A stretch of 64,000 bases of DNA from Paramyrothecium sp. XJ0827 (GCA_020881915.1 JAJFPB010000005.1:1736001-1800000); one strand, 5' to 3'. Numbered from the stretch's first letter, positions 1-11,239 are shown. Translations and numbers: made by a program. The notes: a model not told the origin generated them from the letters alone.

Positions 1-1063
1 GTCTGAACCTTTGGGGTCCGTTTCAGTTTATTTTGAGATTTCGAGGTTCAATTAGACATTTCGTCGCCTTAGGTGGGCGGCGACGGTTGATGCGTACGCT
101 GGCACTTCCCCTACACATAGCGACTGGCCTCTGACAGGACCCCGGCAACCGGACAAGTGTGTTTAGTTACCATTCTCCATGTCTAAATAGCCCCCGCGAC
201 AGGTAGTTTCGCACGATGCCATAGCCAGCGGGCGACTCCTGCGGGCCTCACTCATCCCATGTAGCAGAACTCACGTTGGGGGTGTTGCAGCATCTGGGGG
301 ACATGGGGAGGTCTCACGCATACAGCTTACGACCCTCAACAATTCGCCGAAAACAAAACAGCATCACCAACAACTCGGCGAAAATTAAAAGGCAGACAGC
401 CAACGAGTAGATTGGGGACCGATTGCGACGCGCGCGCAGCAGTCGAGCTATCAGTTGGGATCTAAAAGTGAAACATACATCATCCCGCGCACATGATCAG
501 CGTGCTGCGATAACGGGCGTCCGAGGGTCTCCGGGTCAGAGGGTTGGCGGGCTTCTGGTTCGTCCCGCACGCCGCTGTCAGTCCAAAATGCTTTTGGGAT
601 GGGGGGGTGCGTCTTGGAGGGCCTGCGTTATCAATCAAGACGGTTGATCGGCAATCGCTCTGCTTCCAGATGGCTTCGGATTTAAGGCACGTTCAATGAC
701 TGGTGGTTGGCAGCCCCAACTTCCCGCACCGTCCGTTCTGTAAGGTTGGCTTTTTTTCTTCTTTTTAAGGGCCGGAATTCGGACTTAGACTCTCCGTCCG
801 ACATTGGTCCGCGCCTCCGACCTCACCCTTGGCCCAGGACTAGGGACGAAGGACCCTGTGGCGCACGGTCCGTTTTTGGCCGTTCATTATTGCTCATCGC
901 TCGGGTACGTCATGCACAATCCTCTCAGAACATCTCCTGCGTCACACCCAGATGCTAAACCTCCGGAGCCGGGCACGCCATTGTTGCTTGACGGAAGCGC
1001 GAGATCCCAGCACGCATAGGTAGGGGGAACGAATCGGCCAGCTTCCCTCGCTCATCAGCAACC
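1..1063. other. Left-edge intergenic DNA, upstream of IBA57
   Basis: Only short overlapping open frames of 60-110 codons occur here, none with a recognisable domain, and several begin at non-ATG codons. The right end is presumably the IBA57 promoter and leader. No tRNA, repeat or transposon remnant was seen. Confidence 0.5.
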
Positions 1064-2236
1064 ATGCGCGAGCTCCCCGTGCGTCTATCACTGGCGCCCC
1101 TTCGCAGGGCTGTTGTCTGCCGCAGCTGTGGGCTCCAAGCTCGGGGATTTGCAAGCTCAACCGCACCCCCAAAGCCTCCGTCTGCCGGACTAGCGGCTTT
1201 GCCATCGAGGCACTTGCTCTCCCTGTCCGGACCCGACGCGGCCAAGTTCCTGCAGGGCATTGTAACCTCGAGCGTCGTCTCCAAGGACGGCAATCCCCGC
1301 GGCGACCCATTCTACACCGGCTTCTTGAACGCAACAGGACGAGTGCTGCATGATGTTTTCGTTTATCCTTACCAGAAGGGGCCAGGGCTACAGGGCGGCA
1401 GCAGTGTTGAGAGCGCGTACATCCTCGAGGTCGATGCAAATCAATCCACGACATTCAGGCAGTATCTGAAACGATACAAACTGAGGTCCAAGATTTCTCT
1501 GCACGCGCTCTCGTCGGATGATGCTACGGTATGGCATGCATGGAACGACCAGGCTGACAAGGCCCTCCATGTTGCATCGAACGAATCCCGAATCATCTTC
1601 CAGGACCCACGAGCGCCTGGCTTGGGATACCGAGTCATTCAATTGAACAACAAGTCCCCCGAGATCGACATCGAGCAGAGCACCGAAGATGCTTACACGG
1701 TCCGACGATATCTGCGTGGCGTGGCCGAAGGCCAAGATGAAATCCTTCGGGAACAGGCACTGCCTCAAGAAAGCAACATGGACATGATGCACGCCATCGA
1801 GTGGCACAAGGGCTGCTACGTGGGGCAAGAGCTCACCATCCGGACCAAGCACCGCGGTGTCGTCCGCAAGCGCATCCTGCCTTGCGCCGTTTATGAGAAG
1901 GACAAGGCTGCGCCGCTGGCCCTGGCCTATGAACCAGACAGTGACTCTCCAGAGGCGCTGAACGCGTCCATGGTTCCCACCGAGACAAGCATTGGACGTC
2001 ACGGCAAGAAGGGCCGCAGCGCGGGCAAGTGGCTCAAGGGCGTCGGCAACATTGGACTGGCATTGTGCCGACTGGAGACCATGACTGACGTATCCCTCCC
2101 GGGCGAGCAGGCGGCGCAGTCTTTCAGTCCAGATAGCGAGTTCATCATGGAGTGGGGAGAGCAGGAGAACAAGAGCGCGCTGAAGATCAAAGCCTTTGTC
2201 CCGGATTGGCTTCGGCAAAGTCTCAGCCAGTCATGA
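1064..2236 (+). CDS. IBA57: IBA57/CAF17-like mitochondrial iron-sulfur cluster assembly factor (YgfZ/GcvT fold)
   Basis: Single-exon gene for 390 residues. The first ~40 residues are rich in Arg, Ala and Ser with no acidic residue except E3, as in a mitochondrial presequence (RGFASSTAPP near residue 30). An N-terminal folate-binding-like domain follows (SGPDAAKFLQGIVTS, FLNATGRVLHDVFVY), and the family signature KGCYVGQE lies near residues 249-256, followed by the usual TKHRGVVRKR segment. IBA57 proteins act in the mitochondrial matrix with ISA1/ISA2 to make [4Fe-4S] clusters for aconitase-like and radical-SAM enzymes. A Ser/Gly-rich insert around residues 290-325 is typical of filamentous fungal versions. 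The ATG at 1064 was chosen because it starts the presequence. A long antisense frame across the gene is a shadow. Confidence 0.9.
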   Translation: MRELPVRLSLAPLRRAVVCRSCGLQARGFASSTAPPKPPSAGLAALPSRHLLSLSGPDAAKFLQGIVTSSVVSKDGNPRGDPFYTGFLNATGRVLHDVFVYPYQKGPGLQGGSSVESAYILEVDANQSTTFRQYLKRYKLRSKISLHALSSDDATVWHAWNDQADKALHVASNESRIIFQDPRAPGLGYRVIQLNNKSPEIDIEQSTEDAYTVRRYLRGVAEGQDEILREQALPQESNMDMMHAIEWHKGCYVGQELTIRTKHRGVVRKRILPCAVYEKDKAAPLALAYEPDSDSPEALNASMVPTETSIGRHGKKGRSAGKWLKGVGNIGLALCRLETMTDVSLPGEQAAQSFSPDSEFIMEWGEQENKSALKIKAFVPDWLRQSLSQS

Positions 2237-4294
2237 GGTTGTGTACAGATGTATGTTTGCAGTCCATACACGCATTGCGTAAATGTACTACTAGAGTAGA
2301 GGCTAGTCATGTAAAATACCAAGATACCCGACTTTATTGGTATTCGCACCCCTGTTACTATTTTGTTGGGCTTTGATTGACCGCATCCTGTCTCGGCGCT
2401 GCTTCTGCTACGGCATGATTGAAGTTACTTGTTTCCAAGGACTACCTAAGCCACCAATCAATGGCTCTCCCAATGCTGCTCTGCTCGGAGCAGACATGCT
2501 TCGTCACAAGCATGTGCCCAAGTCACCGACTCGAGACGGGCCGAAGGCCGTATCCGCTCCAGATACATGGTGCATTTGCCGTGCCAAGGCCTACCTTGTG
2601 TCTCAACGCCCTTGAATACCCAAGAGAATGTGCAGGGAGGAGAAGCCGGGGTTTACGACCACACTTTCAGGTTTTTGAGACCCAACATATCTTTTTGCTG
2701 TCGTCTCAGATTCAAGACATTGAGGGGTAAAGGCACGGTGCGGTGAGCTTTCTCACTTGTCTTAGGTACGGCCGGGGGACCTCGCCGGCTGCAGCGATAT
2801 CCTGGCTGAAGAAGCAAAGACGTGAAGAAGCAAATGAGACACGGCGAGGACCGCCACATCACACTCTCTGCGGGGAAGGGAGCCAGTCATGGACCGGCAG
2901 ATGAATTTGCAGGAGTCACAGGTATCACTCGATCCAAAGCAGATGCCCATTTCGATTCTTTCGACTTTGATAAAGTTTTGGGCACTGTCTGGTGATTGAC
3001 TAGCCCAAGCCTTATCAATCGGTAGTCCAAGCTTTCAGCTCAAGGACAGCCGCAAGCTTATTTAGTGGCTACGAATTGACTTGTAACTTCAACATTGAAT
3101 TTTATGTTGTCAGAGGAATATGAATTGAACATCATTCTACTCCGTACTTCGGCAGAGTTCTCAATTTTTCACCCAACTAGCGAGGTAAGAACTAATTGCT
3201 ATTGTGAGACGACCAGGGCTAGGAAATACTCTCATATTGCTATGGAGCTTTGTCTACTGCTTACCGGTGGGGAGGCTTTGAGTTAGGGGCAGAGCGGCTG
3301 ACCTCACGATAGCGTGGCTCATCTTGGCTATTTGACTGGTAGGGCTGGACAAAGCGAAACGAGCATCTGCTGACTGCGGCGGCGGCTGAAGGTGTCAATC
3401 CAATCTGATGGACGCAACATCCCTTTGTCGGCTTCCCCGTGGCCCACCGCCCCTCCCCAATGACATACATGAGAACATACCATGTTCATGTTCAAGGATT
3501 TGCGGTATAATCTTCGCCTGAGCAAGGTGGATTCATAACCGTCATAGTACACGCTGTACGTTGGAGACGAAGCACGAAATAAGATACTGGACATCGTTGC
3601 ATTGGATGGTTCGACCTATCCACTTTGGACCCAGCTCCGCTCATTTGACGGGCTTTTGATTCGCAGAATTTGAGTAATCTCGGTACCCAATGGAGCTCCA
3701 GGACAGAATGGTCCTGACAGGGCTAGAATTGCGCCCAGAGCGTGGATCGTCCAATAGCCCAGCTGAAATGAGACATCGTGACGGTAGCTTCCCCCGTGGC
3801 TTTCTACCGGATGATTTGACTTCTGCCTTGCCGTCACTGCGAGCAAGCTTTGCCTGGAAATTGCAAAGCCTCGTGCCCACGATTGACCGCAATTGCCCAG
3901 GACTGGGGACCAGGTATCTACCGACGCTGCATGCAATTGGGTCAGAATCGCACATTGTGCTCTGTGCAGTTCGAGTCTGACCACCATGTCGCTCCCCACC
4001 GGCGGCTGTGTTTGGCCATGCTGTCACTTTGGTGTGGTACCGCGGCGACAATGAAACACGATCCAGCGGACAGGCATGCGTTGGGGGCCCCAGACGTAGT
4101 TTATTATATAGTATAGCCTTGGCCTCGGGAGCTGACCCTGCAGGGTTTTGTTTTGGGAAGTCTTGGCTTCGCGACAATTGCGGTCTCCCCTAAAAGTATG
4201 ACCTTGGGCTCAAATCTGCTTCATCGCGTTGCTTGATCAGCTTTCCTAGCTATCGCCCCAGAAATTGGTTTTCGGTCCAAGACAAGCAGCAACA
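2237..4294. other. 2.06-kb intergenic region between IBA57 and the DUF2235 gene
   Basis: No convincing coding sequence. The longest frames (minus strand around 3616-4177, up to 178 codons) show no domain and overlap one another in several frames. AT-rich runs around 3060-3260 look non-coding. The last few hundred bases are the presumed DUF2235 promoter, with a TATA-like tract (ttattatatagtatag) near 4101-4116. Confidence 0.5.
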
Positions 4295-6063
4295 ATGGTT
4301 GACAACGCCCACCCAGTCAATTGCTCAGGCAAGCGCTTGATTGTTTGCTGCGATGGCACTTGGATGGACAGCGACAACGGTTACGTGAAAAAGAGCTTCT
4401 TCGACACCAAAGGAACACTGCAGGTCCCATCCAACGTCACACGTATATCGCGTATCTTCAAACGAAGGTGCAGCGATGGCAGGGCGCAGATCATCTCGTA
4501 CGAGTCCGGAGTGGGCACTGGAAGTAACATAATCGATTCCGTCACCGGCGGTGCTTTCGGCCTTGGTCTTACTGAAGTGTGTATTCCTTCCCGATAAGTC
4601 ACGAAGGACTTGAGATCATAACAGCGCGCAGCGAGTTCGTGAATCCTATTCATTTCTTTGCGCCAACTACGTAAGCGGAGACGAGATCATCCTTGTCGGC
4701 TTTTCCCGAGGTGCCTTTACGGTGCGATCGGTTGCTGGCATGGTAGGCAATCTCGGCTTGTTGACCCGCGAAGGCGTCGAGCACTTCTACCCTATCTTCA
4801 AGGACATGCAGAACTGGGAAAACGAGGATTATGATGATCCGTTTCCTAATGTCCCGTTCCCGGATAAGCCCAAGGGTCCGCACGCCGCCGACGAATACAG
4901 GGCCCGGTTAGAAAAGCTGGGTTATACCCGTGTGGTCCAGGATACAGGAGCCCTGATCAAAATCAAGGCCGTCTGTGTCTGGGACACGGTTGGAAGCCTC
5001 GGCATTCCACGCATTGCTTGGCTTGATCGGCTTGGTATCCGGGCGGATAACGACGAATAAGTCTCCCCATGTCTTTTTCCTCGACTTAGACTGACCTTCA
5101 GTGAACATATAAGTGGCACGACACCTCGCTCTCGGACCGCATCGAGCATGCCTTCCAGGCACTTGCTCTCGACGAAACTCGTCCCCCGTTCAGCCCAGCG
5201 GTGTGGGAGAGGCTTCCGGAGAACAAGCTGACGACAGACCTGAGGCAAGTATGGTTCCCCGGAAACCACGGCAACTGTGGCGGCGGCTGGGCAGACCAAG
5301 GCATGGCAAATCTGACACTAGCTTGTAAGTGACATGGCCGTTCCTGTTTCCACTCGCTGTCGATGCTAATGGGCGCATAGGGATGATGGACCAGTTAGCG
5401 TCGATTGGAGTGGAATTTGATGTCGGGTCTCTTGATCGCATCTTCAAGCAAACCGCGGATTACTATCACACCACCGCCGCTGAAAACGCCGGATTCCATG
5501 TCAAGGAGAAGAGGTGGGCGGTCGATCCGATCTTTTCAAACAATCAACCAGTCCGACCGTGGGGTCTAGGCGCCATCCAGGAGAAGCAAAGCCTGCTGTA
5601 TCGCCTCTCGGGCACTACCGATCGAACGCCGGGTCTGTATCGACAGGCCAATCCTCGCACAGGCATTGAGGATGGCAACTTCCTCTTAGACACGAATGAA
5701 CGAATCCACAGTTCCGTGCGCGTCCGCCTTGCCTGTCAGGGTCTGGGGCTCAACGACAAGTCGGTCTGGAAATGCGCAGCACTCTCACAGTGGCGTCTGA
5801 AGCGCACCGACGCCCAGTACAGCGACCCGGTGCCACGACATCCGAGGTGGGCGCCGGATGCAGGCGAGAACAACCCCGCCAATGGCATCCCAGGCAGCAG
5901 ATGGGTATGGGAGTACGCTGGCAGTGAGCGGAATGCGCCAACGGACCCGAAGCAGAGAATCTTGGTTGAAGAGCCGCTGGGGCCTTTTGAGCGTTACTGC
6001 ATGAAGATGGCCGGCGGCCAACCCAATATCTACGACTTTGCTGAGAACACGAAGCCTCAGTGA
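4295..6063 (+). CDS. DUF2235 (Tle1-like) alpha/beta-hydrolase, possibly disrupted at one exon junction
   Basis: Exons: 4295-4576, 4632-5057, about 5108-5324 and 5381-6063. The DUF2235 hallmarks run in order: RLIVCCDGTWMDS at the start, SYESGVGTGS, the nucleophile elbow GFSRGAF (Ser119), the late acid region VCVWDTVGSLGIP, and the final VWFPGNHGNCGGGWAD His motif. The fold is shared with bacterial type VI phospholipase effectors; fungal substrates are largely unknown. Introns 4577-4631 and 5325-5380 are canonical; the latter has a GCTAAT branch site. Family alignment from memory expects the protein to run ...DNDE-YK-WHDTSLS, but TAA follows GAA at 5058. No GT-AG pair joins 5057 to the next in-frame block, because the cag acceptor at 5101 leads straight into an in-frame TGA. 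This is either a noncanonical splice, an assembly error or a real lesion. If joined, the product is about 535 residues. Confidence 0.75.
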
Positions 6064-6705
6064 TGATATGCTGCGTCTTTATTTCGCGTGGAGCAGGAGC
6101 ACTGTTTTGTTGCTGAAGCTGAAATTGGATACCTACTTGAAGATTGCGGTTGAAGTCTGTATAAGGTAGTTGGACAGTTTAGCGGGTGTTTAGGTTCGCG
6201 ATTTACGAACTAGGCCTTGTCGGATGGTTACAACGAAAAATTGAGACTCACCTTTGAGGAAGAAGCTAAAGTAATATGCCCAGGCAAAATTGACAAATTT
6301 CTCGTTTTAACCGTGCACAATCCAGCCATGTCAGGTATTCATGTAGAAACTATTTTGTAAGTTTACCTCTTGTCGTTTTGGCGATACTGTCACGTGCTGG
6401 GTTGGCTACCCACCTCAGGCACCTTATCACCTGGACCATCTTGCGGTTATGCCTAGCGCCTCAGGTACACTGCAGGCAGTAAAAACAGATCCAGGCTACA
6501 AACGCCAACAACCAAGGCGAAATTTCATTCTTACTCTTTGATACCGCCACATATCCTATTTAACCCCGTTTAAATACGGTCAGTTTCAGCTAGTCAATGG
6601 TATTGCGCCTCGAGTCAGACTCTCAGCAAACTTGAGCATCCCAAGGCACAAAGAGCGCCCTTTAAAGAAAGGTTTTGGTTGCTTCCGACACTCACAGCAT
6701 TGACC
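6064..6705. other. Intergenic region upstream of the J-domain gene
   Basis: AT-richer than its flanks, with no open frame worth calling. It contains short CACCTTA/TCAGGTA motifs near 6411-6466, of the kind that recur in several spacers of this window. Confidence 0.5.
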
Positions 6706-7530
6706 ATGAGTGACGATAGCAAGGACCTGTTGCGTTTCGCGACTGAGTACGCGGAGAAAAATCTTGACCTCTATGACCTGCTTGGCGTGGATGCTCTTAC
6801 TCCCAAGGAAGACATTCATCGTGCCTGGAGGAAACGGTCGCTCAAATACCACCCCGACAAGGCTGGCGACAACTTTGACGCTGAAAAATGGGAGCTTTTC
6901 GAGCGCGCTCGCGATGTCTTGGCCGATCCCAACTCGCGAGCGGCCTATGACCAGTCCATGAAGGCGAAGTTGCTGCGCAAGCAGGAGCGCGAGGCCATGG
7001 ACAAGGAGCGCCAGAAGTTCGCCGACGACCTTGAGGCGCGTGAAAATGCGGCAAGGCGGCTGCGGCAAGAGAAGGAGCAGCGGGACAAGGAAATGATGGA
7101 CAAGGAGCGGGACAGGCTCGCAGAATCGAACAGAATGCGCGAGGAAGAAGGCAGGCGAAGGGCCCAGGCGGAGCAGGAGCTGGAAGACTTGGCCGAGGCC
7201 AAACGCCGTCTCAAAGAGAAGAAAGACGAGAAGGCCCGAAGGAAGATGGCAAAGGACGCCATGAAAGGGGTCTCGGCGAGCCGCCCCCCGGGTCCGGTCA
7301 ACGGCGCAGTCAACGTTCCTGGCAACTACGTGGTCGATCTGGGCACTGAGAAGAAGCGGTATTGGGAGCTGGTGTGTGACAAGCTCCAAGCCGTGCAAGC
7401 CGTCCGCAACCTACAGAAAGCGGAAGCGGCAAGCGAGGAGCTATTGGAAGCAGAACGCAGCGCCCAAGAGGCCAGAAAGAGAATCCAAGAGGCGGAATTG
7501 AGGTTTCAAAGAGAAGCCGCGGCTTCTTGA
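6706..7530 (+). CDS. J-domain (DnaJ/Hsp40) co-chaperone, Cwf23/DNAJC17-like
   Basis: Intronless, 274 residues. The J domain occupies residues ~20-85 (DLYDLLGVDALTPKEDIHRAWRKRSLKYHPDK), with the HPD tripeptide at 49-51 that stimulates Hsp70 ATPase. A long, highly charged region rich in E, K and R follows (~85-200), almost certainly a coiled coil. A short Gly/Pro linker and a second helical stretch end the protein. A J domain near the N terminus with a charged coil is the layout of the spliceosomal J proteins Cwf23/Cwc23/DNAJC17. The C-terminal RRM of DNAJC17 is not evident, so the assignment to that group is an inference. The ATG at 6706 was preferred to an in-frame TTG nine codons upstream. 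Confidence 0.75.
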   Translation: MSDDSKDLLRFATEYAEKNLDLYDLLGVDALTPKEDIHRAWRKRSLKYHPDKAGDNFDAEKWELFERARDVLADPNSRAAYDQSMKAKLLRKQEREAMDKERQKFADDLEARENAARRLRQEKEQRDKEMMDKERDRLAESNRMREEEGRRRAQAEQELEDLAEAKRRLKEKKDEKARRKMAKDAMKGVSASRPPGPVNGAVNVPGNYVVDLGTEKKRYWELVCDKLQAVQAVRNLQKAEAASEELLEAERSAQEARKRIQEAELRFQREAAAS

Positions 7531-7597
7531 GTGAACAAGGGTCCCAAGCCAATCGGGCCCGAAGCTTCTATTCATGCGAAACGCACAGTCACTAGTC

Positions 7598-8737
7598 CTA
7601 TCTAGATGGCTCCTCAAGACGAAGGACGCGGATGGCATTGAGCCCCATAATGGCCTCTGCTTCCGCAGTGTCTTTCCCGACAGCCTTGGCTACCGCTTCA
7701 GCATTGAGGCTTACGCTCTCCCACTCGCCCTGTTCGTCGGTTGCGAGAGGTGGGAAGAAGGGGTGGTCAGTGCCAAACATGAGTCTATCTGCGCCGCTCG
7801 CTTGCACCGCGGCCTTGAGGCCAACCTCGGAATAAATTACAGCATCCAAATAGATCTGTTCGTTCAACACGTCCCAGACCGATCTTCGATCCTTCTCAAC
7901 TTTGCCCTCCCTGACAAGCTGGCCGTCATGGAGAATACAGCTTTCAATTCTTCCCGCGAGAAAAGGAAGCGTTCCACCGCTGTGAGCCAAAAGCATTCTC
8001 AAGTCTCTGACCTTGTCGAACACGCCAGCAAGGTACATGCGCGTAACGGCAATAGTCGTTTCCATGGGGAAGCCCAAGGCCAGAGGAAGGACATGGCCGT
8101 ACTCCTCGCTGGCTCTAGGGCCCCAGACCTCATTTGGCAGCCCATAATGAGGATGGAGAAAGATTGTCAACTGAGCCGCTGCCACCGACTCGAAAATTGG
8201 AAGCAGGTCGGGGTCATCTAGGCCTTTACCCAGACCCGACGTGCCCAAGATTACGCCTCTGCAATATTTGAGGCTGCTGGCATGCGCTATCGACGCATTG
8301 ATGGTGTCCAGGGGAGCCGTCAGGGGCAGTGTTGCGAAGAAGAACAGCCGGCCATGGTGCTCACCGCACATGGTAGAGAACTCCTCATTGACGGACTTGG
8401 CGATATCGCCGGACTCGGATGCGCTGAGGAAATCGAGCCATGGGTTTGCAAGAGATATAACGGATATATCAATATGATGCGTGTTCATGAAATGAATTTT
8501 TTGTGCGAGCGATGCATAGTGAGACGTGAGTGGCCGGCCGGGCGGTTTGGCGGTTGCATCTGCGGCGGCTGTCTCCAGGGAACTGACCTCAGCCTCCAGG
8601 AGGATGAGCCGAGGATCCGGCGTCTGGGGAAACGTCCGCACCAATGGAATTGTCGAACGGGATTCCAGGATTTTGATGTAGGACGGGGGATACATATGCG
8701 TGTGGATGTCGACCACGCGACCCTTGGCGGAAGCCAT
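7598..8737 (-). CDS. Amidohydrolase-2 family metalloenzyme, ACMSD-like
   Basis: Intronless, 379 residues. It begins with the metal-binding HxH motif (VVDIHTHMYPP, His12 and His14) of the ACMSD/isoorotate decarboxylase subgroup of amidohydrolases. IFLHPHYG in the middle supplies further metal and active-site histidines, LLAHSGGTLPF a third strand, and MFGTDHPFFPP near the C terminus the conserved Asp ligand. Members decarboxylate or hydrate aromatic-derived acids; ACMSD itself converts 2-amino-3-carboxymuconate semialdehyde in tryptophan/kynurenine breakdown. The substrate cannot be read from sequence, and no other kynurenine genes lie nearby. It is divergent from the 2OG-Fe(II) oxygenase gene, with 684 bp between the two ATGs. 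Confidence 0.85.
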   Translation of the reverse strand: MASAKGRVVDIHTHMYPPSYIKILESRSTIPLVRTFPQTPDPRLILLEAEVSSLETAAADATAKPPGRPLTSHYASLAQKIHFMNTHHIDISVISLANPWLDFLSASESGDIAKSVNEEFSTMCGEHHGRLFFFATLPLTAPLDTINASIAHASSLKYCRGVILGTSGLGKGLDDPDLLPIFESVAAAQLTIFLHPHYGLPNEVWGPRASEEYGHVLPLALGFPMETTIAVTRMYLAGVFDKVRDLRMLLAHSGGTLPFLAGRIESCILHDGQLVREGKVEKDRRSVWDVLNEQIYLDAVIYSEVGLKAAVQASGADRLMFGTDHPFFPPLATDEQGEWESVSLNAEAVAKAVGKDTAEAEAIMGLNAIRVLRLEEPSR

Positions 8738-9421
8738 GATTGAGGCGAAGGAGGAGGGAAGGTTTGATGGCTGAAGGATTGGTCTGGCGCCTCAAACTCT
8801 TCCTTCGCAGAGCTGACGAGAAACGAGAGTAGGCAAGCCCTTCAACCCCTTGGGAACGGAGATTGTCTGCGAGGACTGAAGCGGGTGGGCACCGGTGACA
8901 CTTGGATTGCCTCGGTAGATATCAAGACGAAAATGACCTGCTAATGAGGGAAGTTATCTGTAACAGATTACAGTGTCTCCAGTCTACCCTTGTCTTACCC
9001 ACCGCGCCATGGCATTCTTATCAGTGGGTTGTTCAGAGGCGGGGTAGCTTGGGCGAAACTCTGAAAGCGGCATCCGGTCGAATCCAGGGTCCCCGGCGGC
9101 GGTCGCAGGCAAGCAAGCAAAGCATGCAGGTCGATGCGACGCTCGCCGTCCAGTCAGAGGAGCAATCCTCCCCGTGGACGAGGCTAGCTGCGTCTCTCGG
9201 CCGGCTCCGGTTGGCTATCCATGTCGCGTGCCGATTGCTGGCTGGACACAGCGGCACTTTATCAGCGGCCATCTAAGTGGCTAATAAGACGCCAGCTGGT
9301 GTTCCCATGACTCCAATTCATACATAAGCACGGTCCGGGTATCTGGCACGCCTCGGATCTCTGCGTTGACTGTAGTATTGCGACGCTAGCCAATTCAACG
9401 CTGCCCCATAGCAAAGTCATC
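8738..9421. promoter_or_regulatory. Shared divergent promoter region, amidohydrolase / 2OG-Fe(II) oxygenase
   Basis: This 684-bp spacer separates the start codons of two divergently transcribed genes. It holds no convincing gene of its own; the short frames at 8902-9276 have no domains. Co-regulation of the two enzyme genes is possible but untested. Confidence 0.45.
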
Positions 9422-10616
9422 ATGGTTGCAACGGACACCGCTGTTAGCAAGGAGGGGTTGGTTATCCCGGTACGCGATCTTCGAGACAGTGGCAGTAGCA
9501 TCATCCTGACGTTTTAATACCAGCTCATCGACTTCTCCAAGTTCCTTGACGGAGCGCCGGATGAGCGCCAGGAGACGGCGAATGCCATTCTCAAGGGTTT
9601 CCAGGATGCGGGCTTCATCTACCTCAAGAACCATCCCATTGCGGCGGACAAGCTAAAGCACATCTTCTCCAAGTCTGCCCAGTTCTTTGACCAGACAAAG
9701 GAAGCCAAGATGTCCGTCTGCTGGACGACGCCGGAAGCGAACCGCGGCTACTCTGCGCCTGGCCGGGAAAAGGTGACCCAGCTCCAGGACATCAACGACG
9801 TGGAGAAGGTCCGCGCCGCGGCGCCGGACCTCAAGGAAAGTTACGAGATAGGGCGCGAGGGCGACGCCGGCCACCCGAACCAGTGGCCACAGGAAGACGG
9901 CACCTTGGCAGGCTTCAAGTCGGACATGCTGGGCTTCTTTGAGGAATGCAAGGCCACGCACATCGAGGTGATGCGAGCCATTGCAGTCGGGATGGGTTTG
10001 GATCCAGAGTTCTTTGACAGCTACCTCAACGTCGGCGACAACACCCTGAGGCTGCTGCATTATCCCGAGGTCAAGGCCGACGTGTTCAAGATCAACCCAG
10101 GTCAGGTGCGGGCCGGCGAGCACAGCGTAAGTGGCATTTGCTCATGAGCTGCAATTCGGCGCATGTTGACCAACCAAACAGGACTACGGCTCCATCACGC
10201 TGCTGTTCCAGGACAACCGCGGCGGGCTCCAAGTGAGAAGCCCAAACGGGCAGTTCGTGGACGCCACGCCCATCGAGGGCACCATCGTCGTGAACGCCGG
10301 CGATCTCCTGGCCCGCTGGAGCAACGACACCATCAAGAGCACCCTGCACCGCGTCGTGGAGCCGCCCCGAAAGCAGGACGTTGCGTACCCGCCGCGGTAC
10401 AGCATCGCGTAAGTCTTCCAACCCCTCAAGGCATCCGATTTGTGCTTCTCGTGAGCGGCTGGCTAATCTCCACGTAAATGCAGCTACTTCTGCAACCCCA
10501 ACTTCGAGAGTCACATTGAGGCCATTCCGGGAACGTATGCCTCGGAGCAGGACAAGAAATATGACGGCATCAACAGCGGGGACTATCTTGTTCAGCGCCT
10601 GACTGCAACCTACTAG
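9422..10616 (+). CDS. 2-oxoglutarate/Fe(II)-dependent oxygenase, isopenicillin-N-synthase-like
   Basis: Four exons: 9422-9469, 9524-10126, 10182-10408 and 10484-10616, giving 336 residues in frame throughout. The N-terminal DIOX_N part (IPLIDFSKFL, GFQDAGFIYLKNH) is followed by the double-stranded beta-helix core. The iron ligands are the HxD pair at His216/Asp218 (GEHSDYGSITLL), split by intron 2, and a distal His in TLHRVVEPP. RYSIAYF carries the RxS motif for the 2-oxoglutarate carboxylate. Members hydroxylate, desaturate or cyclise small molecules. Most fungal paralogues act in secondary or thymine-type metabolism, not penicillin synthesis, and no NRPS is present here. Exon 1 is only 16 codons, but joining it reproduces the expected VIP-LIDF start of the domain. 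Confidence 0.88.
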
Positions 10617-11239
10617 AGACGCGTTTGGGATATCGCTGCTTGACACGGTTGTTTCTGTATCTCAAATTGACCAAATCTGAATCAAAACAATTCAACACCT
10701 TTACGAGTCGCAACTTGGCTTACACCGAGCCACTTACGGCCCGTGTTGTTTTGACCGTTAATTGTCTTTCTCTTTCTTTTGTTCTTAACTGTTTGATCAA
10801 TTGTCGATCTTTCCGATATGCCCCCTGGGCTTCTCAAGCGAGCTGAAGTATGTGCGTATCTGTCTTGGTCACTCACCTACGCTACCCATGCTAGAAGAAT
10901 CGCCCAGCCCATGTCACTGCGACTAGCAACTCTAATAAGCTGGCTCGGTAAAGCGCCACCGGAGCTAGGATGGAACATCACCTTTTGGCGACCATCCGGC
11001 AAAAGGACAGAAGAGGGGTCGATCCTTTAGTTGCTCACAACATGACCGCATTCTCACAGTTGCATTCAAACGTGGGGGTCCCGCTGAACCCGTGAACCTT
11101 TGACTCTACGTATTCCTTTGCCTGCGGCAACTGCGTCCTCCTTTTGATTCTTTCAACGATGCTTATATATGCTACGGTTGCTCGAGTTGGCTACGCTAGT
11201 CGCTCGTTAGACACAGCAATGACAGACAGATGAGCCGAG
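10617..11239. other. Intergenic region between the oxygenase and the kinase-like gene
   Basis: No supported gene. The right end is the presumed promoter of the downstream gene and carries a TATA-like tract (cttatatatgc) at 11161-11171, about 75 bp before the ATG. Confidence 0.4.

Noticed and set aside
1388..2218. Long minus-strand open frame (276 codons) opposite IBA57
   Set aside because: It is the antisense shadow of a well-supported gene with a family signature and has no domain of its own.
3616..4177. Minus-strand frames of 127 and 178 codons upstream of the DUF2235 gene
   Set aside because: Overlap in several phases, no recognisable domain and no convincing start or intron pattern.
6586..7398. 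270-codon minus-strand frame opposite the J-domain gene
   Set aside because: Leu/Phe-rich antisense translation of the charged coiled coil; no motif, and it ignores the clear J domain.
9422..10616. Penicillin biosynthesis gene (true isopenicillin N synthase)
   Set aside because: Only the general 2OG-Fe(II) fold is shared. No ACV synthetase or acyltransferase lies nearby, and the RxS motif implies 2-oxoglutarate use.
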